A DNA stretch of 64,000 bases, taken from positions 1 through 64,000 of the forward strand of contig CAWJNE010000010.1 in assembly GCA_963844175.1 (NCBI GenBank), written 5' to 3'. The position numbers and the translations under genes were made by a program. Below, one piece after another: positions 27,598 through 37,203 of the stretch. This DNA comes from JALZMG01 sp963844175 (GTDB lineage: Bacteria > Actinomycetota > Acidimicrobiia > Acidimicrobiales > Ilumatobacteraceae). The notes under the pieces were generated by a model. It had not been told where the DNA came from, did not search any database, and saw only the letters and a list, made by a program, of their open reading frames with translations. Position 1 is the first letter of the stretch, and each line of letters starts with the position of its first letter.

Positions 27598-28027
27598 CGA
27601 CCTCCTGCAGGGCCCGCTTGCCCCGCCGCACCTCCTCGTCGAGCAGCGGTTGCAGCAGCGAGTCGCCCCACAGCTCCCCCGTGTACTCGAGGTCCATCGT
27701 CAGCAGCGTGCCGTCGGGGTCCGGGGCCACCTCGGCCCCCAGGATCCACTCGGCGTGGTCGCGGTCGTCGTCCTGCACCCGTTCGAAGCGCACCCGTCGA
27801 CCCGGCTCGAACACCGTGCGGACCATCCGCAGCCGCTTGGACCGGGCGAACGGGCCGACGCGTGCGCGCAGCTCGACCTGCCACGCCGGCTGGCCGCCCT
27901 CGGGTTCGGCCGGCTCGACCCGGTGCACGAGCCGCAGCCACGCCGGGTACGTGTCGAGCGACTCGACCTGGGCGAACACGTCGGCCGGGGCCGCGCCCGT
28001 GACGACGGCGGTGACCGTGGAGCGCAC
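27578..28027 (-). CDS. SRPBCC (polyketide cyclase/START-like) protein
   Basis: 149 aa. The fold is recognised from the initial VTAVVTGAAPADVFAQVESLDTYPAWL and the terminal helix LLQPLLDEEVRRGKRALQEVV that closes the hydrophobic pocket. Such proteins bind lipids or polyketides; the ligand is unknown. It lies 6 nt downstream of the DUF3499 gene and is likely co-transcribed with it. Confidence 0.82.
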   Translation of the reverse strand: MRSTVTAVVTGAAPADVFAQVESLDTYPAWLRLVHRVEPAEPEGGQPAWQVELRARVGPFARSKRLRMVRTVFEPGRRVRFERVQDDDRDHAEWILGAEVAPDPDGTLLTMDLEYTGELWGDSLLQPLLDEEVRRGKRALQEVVSAGTR

Positions 28028-28033
28028 CGGTGG

Positions 28034-28525
28034 TCAGCGCCGGCGATCGGCGCCGCGGAACGCTCGGGCGAGCAGCGGCGTGTCGGCGGAGAGGATCCCG
28101 TCCAGGTCGTCCGCCTCGTCGAACACGGGCGACCACGGGATCGGCGCGGTGCGATCGGAGTCGGACATCGGCCCTGCGACGTCGGCCACCGTGCGCACCT
28201 GCTCGTCGAGGGCCAGCTGCTGGGTCACGTCCGGCTCCTTGCCCGTCCGCCGGCGGGCGCGGGTCGCCCGTGGGCTGGGAGCGTCGGTCGCCGCCGGTGC
28301 GGTGGTGGGCGAGAACAGGCGCGGACCGGGTTCCCGGCGGTCGTCGAGCGTCCAGCCCTGCGGCACGACCATCGCGTCGGCGTGGCGGCGACACAGCGAG
28401 CCGGACTGCATCGGATCGTCCAGCGGCTGGCGCTCGCTGATCCAGACGAGCAGCCGATCGGCATCGAAGCCGAACGACATCGACGCTTCGTCCGAGCAAC
28501 CGGGACGCTCGCAGAGCCTGCCCAC
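28034..28525 (-). CDS. DUF3499 family protein
   Basis: 163 aa. The N-terminus MGRLCERPGCSDEASMSFGFDADRLLVWI followed by LCRRHADAMVVPQGWTLDDRR is the actinobacterial DUF3499 pattern, with a putative metal-binding C-x4-C and C-x2-H set. The C-terminal half is low-complexity. Function is unknown. TAGATT lies exactly 6 nt upstream of its GTG start, supporting a leaderless transcript. Confidence 0.88.
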   Translation of the reverse strand: MGRLCERPGCSDEASMSFGFDADRLLVWISERQPLDDPMQSGSLCRRHADAMVVPQGWTLDDRREPGPRLFSPTTAPAATDAPSPRATRARRRTGKEPDVTQQLALDEQVRTVADVAGPMSDSDRTAPIPWSPVFDEADDLDGILSADTPLLARAFRGADRRR

Positions 28526-28531
28526 AGCGGC

Positions 28532-28537
28532 AATCTA
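28532..28537 (-). promoter_or_regulatory. Candidate leaderless -10 box of the DUF3499-SRPBCC pair
   Basis: TAGATT on the minus strand, six bases (GCCGCT), then GTG 28525. Confidence 0.5.
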
Positions 28538-28644
28538 CTCGTTGAGCAGGGGCGGGGACCGGCATGGACGATGGGACGGCGCGCCACACCTGCTCTCACG
28601 GGGACCTCACGCGGCTCACATGCGGCGGGACGGATCGTGTTCCC

Positions 28645-28860
28645 ATGGACGAGATCGAGCGTTTGACGGGCGGCGATGTCTTCGAGTTCACCCTGAAGGG
28701 TGAGCGACGGACGGCGGTCGCGATGCTCGTGTCGGACGACGACGTGGTCCTCCTCGACCTCGTCGACGACGAACGGCCCGTGTGGGCCCACCGGTCGCAG
28801 CTCCAGGACGTGGCGGTGTTCCGTCCGGTCGAGCCGCGCCTGGCGTTCGCCGCCGCCTGA
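28645..28860 (+). CDS. Small acidic protein, unknown function
   Basis: 71 aa from ATG 28645. MDEIERLTGGDVFEFTLKGERRTAVAMLVSDDDVVLLDLVDDERPVW reads like a compact beta-barrel (SH3-like) of alternating strands. No family recognised. It lies 80 bp upstream of the SDR gene on the same strand. Confidence 0.55.
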   Translation: MDEIERLTGGDVFEFTLKGERRTAVAMLVSDDDVVLLDLVDDERPVWAHRSQLQDVAVFRPVEPRLAFAAA

Positions 28861-28940
28861 CCTGCCGATCCGCTTCGCGTCGTCGCTGGCGCGGTGGCAG
28901 TGTGCACCCGACGGATCCGAGGATCGATTGGGAGGACACC

Positions 28941-29693
28941 GTGATCGACCCCTGCTTCGACCTGACCGACAAGGTGGCCCTGGTGACCGGCGGCAGCCGC
29001 GGCCTCGGCCTGCAGATGGTCCGCACCTTCGCCGAGCACGGGGCCGACGTGATCATCGCCAGCCGCAAGCTCGAGAACTGCGAGGCGGTGGCGGCTGAGA
29101 TCAGAGCGATCGGACGACGGGCGCTGGCCGCCCAGGTCCACGCCGCCAAGTGGGATTCGATCGACGCCCTGATCGAGCTCGCCTACGCCGAGTTCGGGCG
29201 CGTCGACGTGCTCGTCAACAACGCCGGCATGAGCCCGCCCATGGCCAGCCACGACGTGACTGAGGCGCTCTTCGACAGCGTCGTCGGTCTCAACTTCAAG
29301 GGACCGTTCCGGCTGGCGTCGCAGATCGCCAAGCGGATGAGTGACGGCGACGGCGGGGCGATCATCAACGTCACGTCGTCGGGATCGCTGGTCCCGCTGC
29401 CCGGGGTGATCCCGTACGGCAGTGCCAAGGCGGCGCTCAACGCGATGTCCCGCTCGCTGGCCGCCGAGTACGGGCCCAAGGTGCGCGTCAACACGCTGTC
29501 GCCCGGTCCCTTCCTCACGGACATCTCAAAGGCCTGGCCCGAGGAGGCGCGCGAGCGCAACGACAGCGCCCTCGGCCGGCCCGGACGCCCAGAGGAGATC
29601 GTCACGGCTGCGCTGTTCTTGGCGAGCCCGGCGTCCAGCTTCACCACCGGTGCCCTGGTCCGCGTCGACGGCGGCATGGCGATCGGCCAGTAG
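28941..29693 (+). CDS. Short-chain dehydrogenase/reductase
   Basis: 250 aa from GTG 28941, preceded by GGGAGGA. Cofactor motif TGGSRGLG (residues ~15-22), NNAG, catalytic Ser and YGSAK (Tyr-x3-Lys) and the terminal VRVDGGMAIGQ are classic SDR features. The SRKLENCE segment after beta-2 suggests NADPH use. Substrate is unknown. Confidence 0.93.
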   Translation: MIDPCFDLTDKVALVTGGSRGLGLQMVRTFAEHGADVIIASRKLENCEAVAAEIRAIGRRALAAQVHAAKWDSIDALIELAYAEFGRVDVLVNNAGMSPPMASHDVTEALFDSVVGLNFKGPFRLASQIAKRMSDGDGGAIINVTSSGSLVPLPGVIPYGSAKAALNAMSRSLAAEYGPKVRVNTLSPGPFLTDISKAWPEEARERNDSALGRPGRPEEIVTAALFLASPASSFTTGALVRVDGGMAIGQ

Positions 29694-29754
29694 CACCCAA
29701 CTCGGCGACAACCCACCGCGCGGATCGGTGGCGACCCGACCAGGCTTCCAACTC

Positions 29755-30489
29755 ATGCCGTCGATCACCTGGGCCCGCGACCTGGCCGAGGTCTACGACG
29801 CCGCCTCGGGGTCGATGTTCGATCCGGCCGTCCTCGAACCGACCGTCGACCTGCTCGTCGAGCTCGCCGGCGGTGGTCCGGCCCTCGAGCTGGCGATCGG
29901 CACCGGTCGGATCGCCCTCCCGCTGAGCGCCCGAGGGGTGCCGGTGAGCGGCATCGAGCTGTCGCCGCACATGGCCGAACGGCTGGCCGCCAAACCCGGC
30001 GCCGACGGCATCGACGTGACCATCGGGGACATGACCACGACCAAGGTGGACGGCCGGTTCGCCGTCGTCTACCTGGCCTACAACACGATCATGAACGTCA
30101 CGACCCAGGACGAACAGGTCGAGGTCTTCGCCAACGCCGCCGCCCATCTCGATCGGGGCGGCTGCTTCGTCGTCGAGGTGATCGTGCCGCAGCTTCGTCG
30201 CGTCCCGCCGGGCGACAAGGCGGTGGTCTTCCGGATGGAGCCCGGCCACGTGGGCATCGAGTCCTTCGACGATCTCGTCGGACAGATCGCATGGTCGCAC
30301 CACTGGATGGACGTCGACGGCCGGTGGAGGTACGACGCTGACCCCTTCCGATACGTGTGGCCGTCGGAGCTCGACCTGATGGCGCGGCTCGCCGGACTGC
30401 GGTTGCGCGACCGCTGGGCGACGTGGACCAAGGAACCGTTCACCTCCGACAGCACCTCGCAGGTGGCGGTGTTCGAGCAACCGGCGTGA
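29755..30489 (+). CDS. Class I SAM-dependent methyltransferase
   Basis: 244 aa from ATG 29755. Motif I is ALELAIGTGRIALPLSARG, motif II region SGIELSPHMAERLAAK, and the post-I segment VTIGDMTTTKVDGRFAVVYLAYNTIMN is typical of small-molecule methyltransferases. It follows the SDR gene with 61 bp between and may be co-transcribed. Substrate is unknown. Confidence 0.85.
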   Translation: MPSITWARDLAEVYDAASGSMFDPAVLEPTVDLLVELAGGGPALELAIGTGRIALPLSARGVPVSGIELSPHMAERLAAKPGADGIDVTIGDMTTTKVDGRFAVVYLAYNTIMNVTTQDEQVEVFANAAAHLDRGGCFVVEVIVPQLRRVPPGDKAVVFRMEPGHVGIESFDDLVGQIAWSHHWMDVDGRWRYDADPFRYVWPSELDLMARLAGLRLRDRWATWTKEPFTSDSTSQVAVFEQPA

Positions 30490-30531
30490 CGCGGCGGGCA
30501 CCGGCCCTTCAGCTCGGCGGGGCGATGGTGC

Positions 30532-31155
30532 TCAGTCGAGCGGCCGACGGGCAACCAGCAGCAGGTCGATCGCCGTTCCGTCGTCCGTAGGACGGAGCAC
30601 CTCCGTCAAGCGCTCGATCTCCAGCCCTGCTGCCGCCGCCTGCAGCTTGGCCTCGGTGTACAGCAAGCGTGGGTCCCGCGGCCCGCCGGTCCCCTCGGCG
30701 AGGTTGCGCAGCGCGTGCCCGACGACCACCAGTGCCCCACCCGGCGCCAGCCACGTGGCCGCATCGACGAACACGTCGTCGTCGACGTGCAGGTAGACGA
30801 CCAGGACGAGGTCGTAGGCCGCGCCGGGGGGTGGGCGCCACACGCGGACGTCGTCCACGATCCACTCGACGACGTTCGCGCCGGCAGACGACCGCGCCCG
30901 CTCGACGCCGACGGCCGAGAAGTCGACCGCCGTCACCTCCCATCCACGCCGGGCCAACCAGATCGCATGACGGCCCTCACCGGTGCCGAGGTCGAGCGCC
31001 CGCCCGGTTGGCATCGACCCGACGACCCCAGCGACCGTGGCGTTCGGCGCGACCGACCAGAGCGGGTCGGCAGCGGCGTAGCGATCGTCCCAGCGGGCGA
31101 CGTCGTTGCCCGGTGCCCGGGCGCCGCCGTGGCGTTGCTCGTGCTCGCCGGTCAC
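30532..31155 (-). CDS. Class I SAM-dependent methyltransferase (TehB/thiopurine-type)
   Basis: 207 aa from GTG 31155. WDDRYAAADPLWSVAPN precedes SAM motif I ALDLGTGEGRHAIWLARRGWEVTAVDFS, the arrangement of TehB-like enzymes. It is convergent with the other methyltransferase (43-bp gap) and divergent from the flippase gene, so the two methyltransferases are independent units. Confidence 0.87.
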   Translation of the reverse strand: MTGEHEQRHGGARAPGNDVARWDDRYAAADPLWSVAPNATVAGVVGSMPTGRALDLGTGEGRHAIWLARRGWEVTAVDFSAVGVERARSSAGANVVEWIVDDVRVWRPPPGAAYDLVLVVYLHVDDDVFVDAATWLAPGGALVVVGHALRNLAEGTGGPRDPRLLYTEAKLQAAAAGLEIERLTEVLRPTDDGTAIDLLLVARRPLD

Positions 31156-31211
31156 GACACCAAGCGTGCCGGACGGTGACGATGATCCGTGACCGTCTCG
31201 ACCGCCAGTCG

Positions 31212-31217
31212 TACGAT
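31212..31217 (+). promoter_or_regulatory. Candidate leaderless -10 box of the flippase gene
   Basis: TACGAT, six bases (GCCCGC), then GTG 31224. This favours GTG 31224 over an upstream in-frame ATG at 31182. Confidence 0.5.
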
Positions 31218-31223
31218 GCCCGC

Positions 31224-33611
31224 GTGTCGACGAGGACCCGGGTGTGGACCTCGCCGCGCGGATCGCCACTGTTCGCTTCGCCGGACGATGAACCGCGCGC
31301 CAGACGACCGACGGACGTCGCACTCGCCATCACGAGCGTCGTCGTGTTGGTGCTCGCCGGCTCGCTCGCGCAACTCGGCGCCGCCCTCGACGTGGCGCTG
31401 TCCGAGTTGCTCGGTTTGTTCCCCCGCTTCCTCGATGCACTCTGGAAAACCGCGAGCGTGGCCGCCGCGGCGTGGGCGGTCGTCCTGGTCGCGGCGGCGC
31501 TGGTGCGAGGTCGGTTGTCGCTGGCCCGGGACATCCTGGCGTCCGCAGTGGTCGCCGTCGCCGTGGCGCTGCTGGCCGGCGCGGTCGCTGGCGACGGCGC
31601 CTGGCACGTCCTGACCGACCTCGCCGACATCGACGGACCGCCGGACTTTCCCCCCGGCCTCCTGACGCTCGCCACCGCGGCGATCTCCTCGGCGTCGCCC
31701 CACCTCACCCGGCCCTATCGCCACCTCGGGCGATGGCTGATCGCCGCCCAGTTTGCCGGCGCGATGTTCCTCGGGGCCACGTTCGCTTCGGGAGGCATCG
31801 CCGCGATCGCCGTCGGGCTGCTCGCTTCGGCCGGCGTCCACCTCGTCTTCGGCTCGCCCGGAGGTCGGCCGGATGCGGCGCGGATCCTCATTGCCCTCGA
31901 GCAGCTCGGGATCCATGTCGACGACCTCCGGCCGCTGCCGATGCACCGTGAAGGTGCCGTGCTGTTCGAGGGGTCCGACGGCCAGGGGTCGCTGCTCGTG
32001 AAGGTGTACGGGCGTGATGCCTGGGACGGCCAACTCCTCTCCAACGTGTGGCGACTGGCGTGGTACCGGGACACCCATCGCAGCGCCCGGCTGTCGCGCA
32101 TCGAGCTGGTCGAGCACGAGGGGTTCGTCACGCTGTTGGCCGAGCGGTCCGGCGTTTCCGTCCCGCCGCTCGTGACTGCGGGGAGCGCCGGGCGCGGTGA
32201 CGCCCTCGTCGTCGTGCGACGCGACGGGACCACGCTCTCGGAGGCGTTGGGTGCGGGCCTGTCGATCACCGACGGCGCGGTAGCCGGCCTGTGGTCGGCC
32301 GTGACGGGGCTGCACTCGATCGGGATCACCCATCGCCGGGTCGACATCGACCGGATCGCACTTCGCCCAGACAGCACGTTCGCGCTGAGCGACCTGTCGT
32401 CGGCTTCCGTCACGGCGGAACCCTCGTCGCGGCTGCGCGACCGGGCCCAGGTGCTGGCCATGTCGCTGCTGCTGGTCGGGGAGGACCGCGCACTGGCCCT
32501 CGCCCGACGGCACCTCGGTGACGACGGGGTGGTCGAGACCCTTCCCTACCTGCAGGAGGCAGCCGTCCCCCCGCGCCTGCGCACGGCCCTCGACGACATC
32601 GACGTCGACCTGGATGCCACCCGCAAGCGGTTCACCGAGCTGGTCGGCGCCGAGGAGCAGCCCCTCGTCAAGCTGCGCCGAGTCACGTGGGGATCGCTGC
32701 TCAATCTGGCGCTCCTCGCCTTGGCCGCCTACTCCCTGATCGGCCTGTTCAGTGACCTCGACCTCGAGACGTTCGCCGACGAGCTCGCCGACGCCTCGTG
32801 GTGGTGGCTGGTCTTCGCCCTGCTGCTCGCCCAGCTGCCACGAATACCCGGCGCCGTCAGCACGCTCGGGTCGCTGGCCCAACCGTTGCCGTTCGGACCG
32901 CTGCTCGTGCTGCAGTACGCGATCACGTACGTCAACCTGGCCATCCCGAGCACGGCGGCACGGGTCGCCACGAACGTCAGGTTCTTTCAGCGCTTCGGCG
33001 TACGGCCGGTGGCGGCGATGTCGGCCGGGGTGATCGACTCCGTGGCGGGGTTCGCCGTGCAGATCGTCCTGCTCGTCACCCTGCTGTTCGTCGCCGACGT
33101 CGACTTCGAGGTGGACCTCGACCCTGAGACCCTGAGCGGGTTGATCACCATCTCGCTCATCGTGATCGCGGTCATCGTCGTCGCCGCCGTCGTCTCCCTC
33201 GCCATCCCCGCCGTTCGTCGACGAGTGGTCGGCGCCCTGCGCCCCGCCGCGGCGGCGCTCGGCGTGCTGCGCTCGCCGACGAAGGTCGTCCAGCTCGTGG
33301 TGGGCAACCTCGCCAACCAGGTGCTCTTTGCGGTGGCGCTCGGCGCGTGCGTGCGAGGGTTCGGCGAGGACGTCTCGTTGAGCCAGCTGATCGTCATCAA
33401 CACCCTGGTCTCGCTGTTCGCCGGCCTGATGCCGATCCCCGGAGGCATCGGCGTCACCGAGGCCGGCTTGACGCTCGGGCTGACCACCGTCGGGATGACG
33501 TCCGAGACGGCGTTCGCCGCCGCGCTGGCGTACCGCTTCGGGACCTTCTACCTGCCGCCGATCTGGGGGTGGTTCTGCTATCGCTGGCTCGTCCGGAAGC
33601 GCTACCTGTGA
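31224..33611 (+). CDS. LPG-synthase/AglD-type flippase with embedded pseudokinase domain
   Basis: 795 aa. Residues ~30-215 hold about six transmembrane helices. Residues ~220-440 resemble a protein kinase: LLVKVYGRD supplies the ATP-site Lys, but the HRD-like motif is THRRVDIDRI (catalytic Asp replaced by Arg) and LSDLSS replaces DFG, so it is probably a pseudokinase. Residues ~480-795 contain eight or so helices of the MprF/YbhN family (NLAIPSTAARVATNVRFFQRFGV, MPIPGGIGVTEAGLTLGL). The family moves lipids across the membrane. Its stop overlaps the next gene's GTG by 3 nt (GTGA). Confidence 0.85.
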   Translation: MSTRTRVWTSPRGSPLFASPDDEPRARRPTDVALAITSVVVLVLAGSLAQLGAALDVALSELLGLFPRFLDALWKTASVAAAAWAVVLVAAALVRGRLSLARDILASAVVAVAVALLAGAVAGDGAWHVLTDLADIDGPPDFPPGLLTLATAAISSASPHLTRPYRHLGRWLIAAQFAGAMFLGATFASGGIAAIAVGLLASAGVHLVFGSPGGRPDAARILIALEQLGIHVDDLRPLPMHREGAVLFEGSDGQGSLLVKVYGRDAWDGQLLSNVWRLAWYRDTHRSARLSRIELVEHEGFVTLLAERSGVSVPPLVTAGSAGRGDALVVVRRDGTTLSEALGAGLSITDGAVAGLWSAVTGLHSIGITHRRVDIDRIALRPDSTFALSDLSSASVTAEPSSRLRDRAQVLAMSLLLVGEDRALALARRHLGDDGVVETLPYLQEAAVPPRLRTALDDIDVDLDATRKRFTELVGAEEQPLVKLRRVTWGSLLNLALLALAAYSLIGLFSDLDLETFADELADASWWWLVFALLLAQLPRIPGAVSTLGSLAQPLPFGPLLVLQYAITYVNLAIPSTAARVATNVRFFQRFGVRPVAAMSAGVIDSVAGFAVQIVLLVTLLFVADVDFEVDLDPETLSGLITISLIVIAVIVVAAVVSLAIPAVRRRVVGALRPAAAALGVLRSPTKVVQLVVGNLANQVLFAVALGACVRGFGEDVSLSQLIVINTLVSLFAGLMPIPGGIGVTEAGLTLGLTTVGMTSETAFAAALAYRFGTFYLPPIWGWFCYRWLVRKRYL

Positions 33612-35422
33612 TCGCCGATCCCACCTCCGACGCCGACCTGGCCCTGCTGCGATCCTTCGAGCCGGTCGTGCGTTTCACCGAGGGCGAACTGTTCTTCCCG
33701 ACCGCCGTCGAGCCGTACGTCGCGACCTGCTCCCTGTGGGAGCTCGATCCCGACCGATCGGCACGGTGCGTCGTGCCGGTCGGCGAGCTGACGATCGACC
33801 GTCTCGCCGACGAGGCCGTGGCGCGGCGCGGCGCCGACCTGTCGCTCCGGTTCGTCGATCGACCGCTCGGCCGTCGGGCATCTCGGACGTGGCGGCGGCG
33901 CCCCGACCGACCGCGGTTCCAGTCCGGGAGCCGGTTCGCCCACGTCGGCCTGCTGTCCAGGCTGCTCGACGCGTTGTTCAGGGTCAGCCTGCTGTTGCGC
34001 GGGACCGTTCCCGGCGGAGTGGTCGGCGCCGCCGAGCAGCTCTCCCGCCAGCGGCTCGACCCGACCGTCCACCCCTACTACGGCCGCGTCTTGCGCGACG
34101 GCGGCTACGTCGTGCTCCAGTACTGGTTCTTCTACGCCATGAACGACTGGCGTTCGAGCTTCGGTGGCGCCAACGACCACGAGGCCGACTGGGAACAGGT
34201 CACGATCTACCTCGCCGCCGAAGCCGGCGGCGAGTGCCGACCGGCGTGGGTGGCCTTCTCGGCCCACGACGAGGTCGGCGACGACCTCCGGCGACGGTGG
34301 GACGATCCGGAGCTGATGCGCGTCGGGGATCACCCGGTCGTGTTCGCCGGCGCCGGATCCCACTCCGGCGCGTTCGTCGCCGGCGAGTACGTCACGGCGG
34401 TGCAACCACCGACGTCGTTGCGCGGCGTGCTGCGCGTCCTCCAGGCCGTCGCTCGGGTCCTCGCCCCGTGGTCCAGGGGCGAGATCGCCCGGGGCGTCGG
34501 CATCCCGTTCGTCGACTACACCCGTGGTGACGGCCAGGCCATCGGATCGGAGGGCACCAGCCCGTGGACGCCCGTCCTGATCGACGAGTCCACACCGTGG
34601 GTCGTCGCGTACCGCGGCCTGTGGGGCCTCGACACCCGGGACCGCTTCGGTGGTGAACGCGCCCCGGCCGGACCGCGCTACGAGCGCGGCGGGGCCGTGC
34701 GCCAGTCGTGGTTCGACCCGTTGGGCTGGGCCGGGCTGCAGAAGATCCCAGCGACGGCGGCCGAGGCATCGGCCTACCTGCAGTCGCGTGTCGACGAGAT
34801 CGGCCAGGCGATCGACGAGCTCGACGCCGAGGTCGTCCGACGCCGTGCCGAGGTGCGCGCCCAGGTGGCGTCGGCGGCGACCTTGCGCGCTCGGCCCGAC
34901 CTCGCCCAGGTGGCGGCGACCCGGCGAATCGAGATCGACGCCGCCGAACTGACCTTGAATCAGCTCGCTCGCGAGCGAGCGACCCTGGTGGCCGAACGGG
35001 CGGCCCACCTCGAAGCGTTGGCCCGCCCGCTCGACCCCGAGCCGGCGCAGGCCCACCTCCGCCACAAGGTGGTCCCGTCGGCGCAGGCCAAGGACCCGCG
35101 CACCCGGTTCCTGCGGATCTGGTCGACCGTGAGCGCGCCGCTCCTGTTCGTAGCGGCAGCGGTGCTGATCATCGCTCCCAACGTCGGCCTGATCGTCGGC
35201 GCCGCCGCCTTCGCCGTCTTCTTCCTCGCCGTCGAGGCACTGGCCCGGCGCCGCTTTGCGTCGTTCCTCGTGTCGCTCGTCCTGGTGCTCATCGCCGGCA
35301 GCATCACGCTCGCCGTCGTGGGAGGTGTCGTCGAGCAGTGGCGGGTCGTCGTCGGCATCCTGCTCGGCGTTGTCGCCGCCGCGGTGCTCGTCGCCAACCT
35401 GCGCGACCTGCGTCGAGGTTGA
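33608..35422 (+). CDS. Vps62/NPP1-like domain protein with C-terminal membrane helices
   Basis: 604 aa. Residues ~150-330 include LQYWFFYAMNDWRSS…NDHEADWEQVTIYLA and VFAGAGSHSGAF, which recall the HxxDWE heart of necrosis-inducing (NPP1) and Vps62 proteins. A coiled coil (~395-480) and three or four C-terminal transmembrane helices follow. No signal peptide is seen. It is translationally coupled to the flippase/pseudokinase gene, suggesting a joint role at the membrane. Function is unknown. Confidence 0.72.
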   Translation: MIADPTSDADLALLRSFEPVVRFTEGELFFPTAVEPYVATCSLWELDPDRSARCVVPVGELTIDRLADEAVARRGADLSLRFVDRPLGRRASRTWRRRPDRPRFQSGSRFAHVGLLSRLLDALFRVSLLLRGTVPGGVVGAAEQLSRQRLDPTVHPYYGRVLRDGGYVVLQYWFFYAMNDWRSSFGGANDHEADWEQVTIYLAAEAGGECRPAWVAFSAHDEVGDDLRRRWDDPELMRVGDHPVVFAGAGSHSGAFVAGEYVTAVQPPTSLRGVLRVLQAVARVLAPWSRGEIARGVGIPFVDYTRGDGQAIGSEGTSPWTPVLIDESTPWVVAYRGLWGLDTRDRFGGERAPAGPRYERGGAVRQSWFDPLGWAGLQKIPATAAEASAYLQSRVDEIGQAIDELDAEVVRRRAEVRAQVASAATLRARPDLAQVAATRRIEIDAAELTLNQLARERATLVAERAAHLEALARPLDPEPAQAHLRHKVVPSAQAKDPRTRFLRIWSTVSAPLLFVAAAVLIIAPNVGLIVGAAAFAVFFLAVEALARRRFASFLVSLVLVLIAGSITLAVVGGVVEQWRVVVGILLGVVAAAVLVANLRDLRRG

Positions 35423-35530
35423 GCCGGTCGCCGCTGAGCGTCAGCCGGTCTCACCCGCTGCGGGGTGATGTCCGCACTGGGCCGTTGGGAGTTCACCAGC
35501 GCTCGGGCTGATCGACAGCGCCGACCGAGC

Positions 35531-35569
35531 GATGAGCGGTGAGCGGTCGTCGACCGCTCACCGCTCATC
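35531..35569. terminator. Perfect 18-bp terminator hairpin
   Basis: GATGAGCGGTGAGCGGTC and its exact complement separated by a 3-nt GTC loop, between convergent genes. It contains the same GGTGAG-type repetition as the hairpin at 11833. Confidence 0.8.
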
Positions 35570-35578
35570 CCACACCCA

Positions 35579-37034
35579 TCAAGCCGGCTCGGCAGCGCGG
35601 TCGAAGCGTTGGACGAGGCCGAAGTCGCTGTCAGCCGTCCAGAGCGTCCCGTCGACCAGGGCGAGTGCGTTGTTCCCGAGCGGCTCGATGGTTGCGACGA
35701 CCTCGAAGGTGGCGGCGTCGACGACGAGCACGTCCTTCGGGCAGCAGTCCGTCGGAACGAAGATCCGCTGGCCGTCGGTGACGACCAAGCTGCCGGCGGT
35801 CGAACGGCCGAGGTCAGGGGTGTCGGTGACGGTCCACCCTGCACGATCCACGACGACAGCCGTCGAGCCACCCCAGCCGGGGAAGAACACGTCATCCTCC
35901 AGGACGGCCGGGACGCCGACGTCGACGGGCAGGTCGATGGTCGCCTGCACCTCGTTCGTGACGGGGTCGATGAACGCCGCCGCCGAGTTGCCCGACTCAC
36001 CGTCGTCCTCGTTGTAGCTCCACGCCACCACGAGCTCGTCGGTGCCGTAGACCTGCCCGCAGTCGATGGTCAGCTCCACGACGGCGACTGGCGCGACGGT
36101 CGCCGGGTCGTAGCGATGCAGCCGCCGCCCGTCGCAGATCCACAGCGCGCCGTCCACCGCCCAGCTGCGATTGGCCTCGGGTCCGACGTCCGATTTGGTC
36201 AGCTCGGCGACGATGACATCCGTCTCCGGGTCGATGGCGACGTATCGAGATTCCAGGCGGGCCCAGATCCGACCATCGGCCGGTTGCAGCTTGAACGGCT
36301 GCTCGCCGACGTCGACGGTGGCGGTGACGGCGCCCGACTCCGGGTCGAGGCGGACGATCCGACCGCCGTGCATCTCGCTCACCCAGATCGCGTCGAAGCC
36401 GGAAGCGATCTGCCACGGACCGAACGGCACGGGGGTGTTGACGGCTGCCGCGGCCGCCCGCTCAGGCTCGGCATCGCCACAGCGCGCGCCAGCGACGGCC
36501 AGGGTGCCGCCGACGAGGCCATATCCGCTGAACGCTCGGTCGAGTGCATCGCTGGCCATCGCGGTGTCGCCGGCTGCGGCGGCCTCGGCGGCTGACGCCA
36601 ACCACCCGTCGGCCTCCGCGGTGACCGCATCGAGCTGGGCGATCGCCGCCTCCTTGCCCGCCGGTGCCTCGAGGTCCTGCACGCGCGGCACTCCTGCGGC
36701 CATCGCTCGGAAGTCGTCGATGAAGGCGGCGATCCCTCCGGCCGTGCCGTCGTGCTCGCGGCAGCGAACCCAGCCCGGCGATGAACTCGTCGCAGGCGGC
36801 CGAGACCTCCTCACTCCAGGTGCTCGCGGACGAGATGGGATCCTCGGCGTCGATGGTCGCCCGCGACGAGGTCGATGCACGCTCGGTGGTCACCACCGCC
36901 GATGCCGTCGTCGCTTCCGCCACCGGAGCGTTCGACGCCGGCGCCGACGTCGGGTCGTCCGATCCGCAGGCTGCGAGCGCCGTTGCGGCGAGCGCGCAGC
37001 CGATGATGATCCGTTTGTGAGGTTGGTTCGTCAT
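35579..37034 (-). pseudogene. Beta-propeller lipoprotein, split by one 1-nt shift
   Basis: From ATG 37034 (RBS GGAGGGA) the frame encodes a lipoprotein signal with lipobox ATALAACGSDD, then EEVSAACDEFIAGLG. Near 36780 the reading moves by one base to the frame that carries the rest of the protein, DGTAGGIAAFIDDF… and six or so blade repeats of YVTN/NHL type (FGPWQIASGFDAIWVSEMHGGRIVRLD…, YVAIDPETDVIVAELT…). The repaired product would be ~485 aa, anchored on the outer face of the membrane. It is divergent from the FHA gene. Confidence 0.8.
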
Positions 37035-37160
37035 GGTTCCCTCCGAGTCCGACACTCGGTTCACGATGCGCCCGGTCCTCCGCCGCGCCCCATGGCCCGC
37101 CGGTCAGCCCCACCACACGAGCCGCCAGGTCCACCTGGCCGATCGGACAGTGCGCGGCTG

Positions 37161-37175
37161 GTGACGACGCGTCAC
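37161..37175. promoter_or_regulatory. Dyad upstream of the FHA-kinase operon
   Basis: GTGAC-GACGC-GTCAC, a 5-bp inverted repeat about 30 nt before GTG 37204 in the divergent spacer (37035-37203). It may be an operator; no regulator is known. Confidence 0.35.
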
Positions 37176-37203
37176 GATGTAGCGGGACAGGAAGGGGTCG
37201 GGC

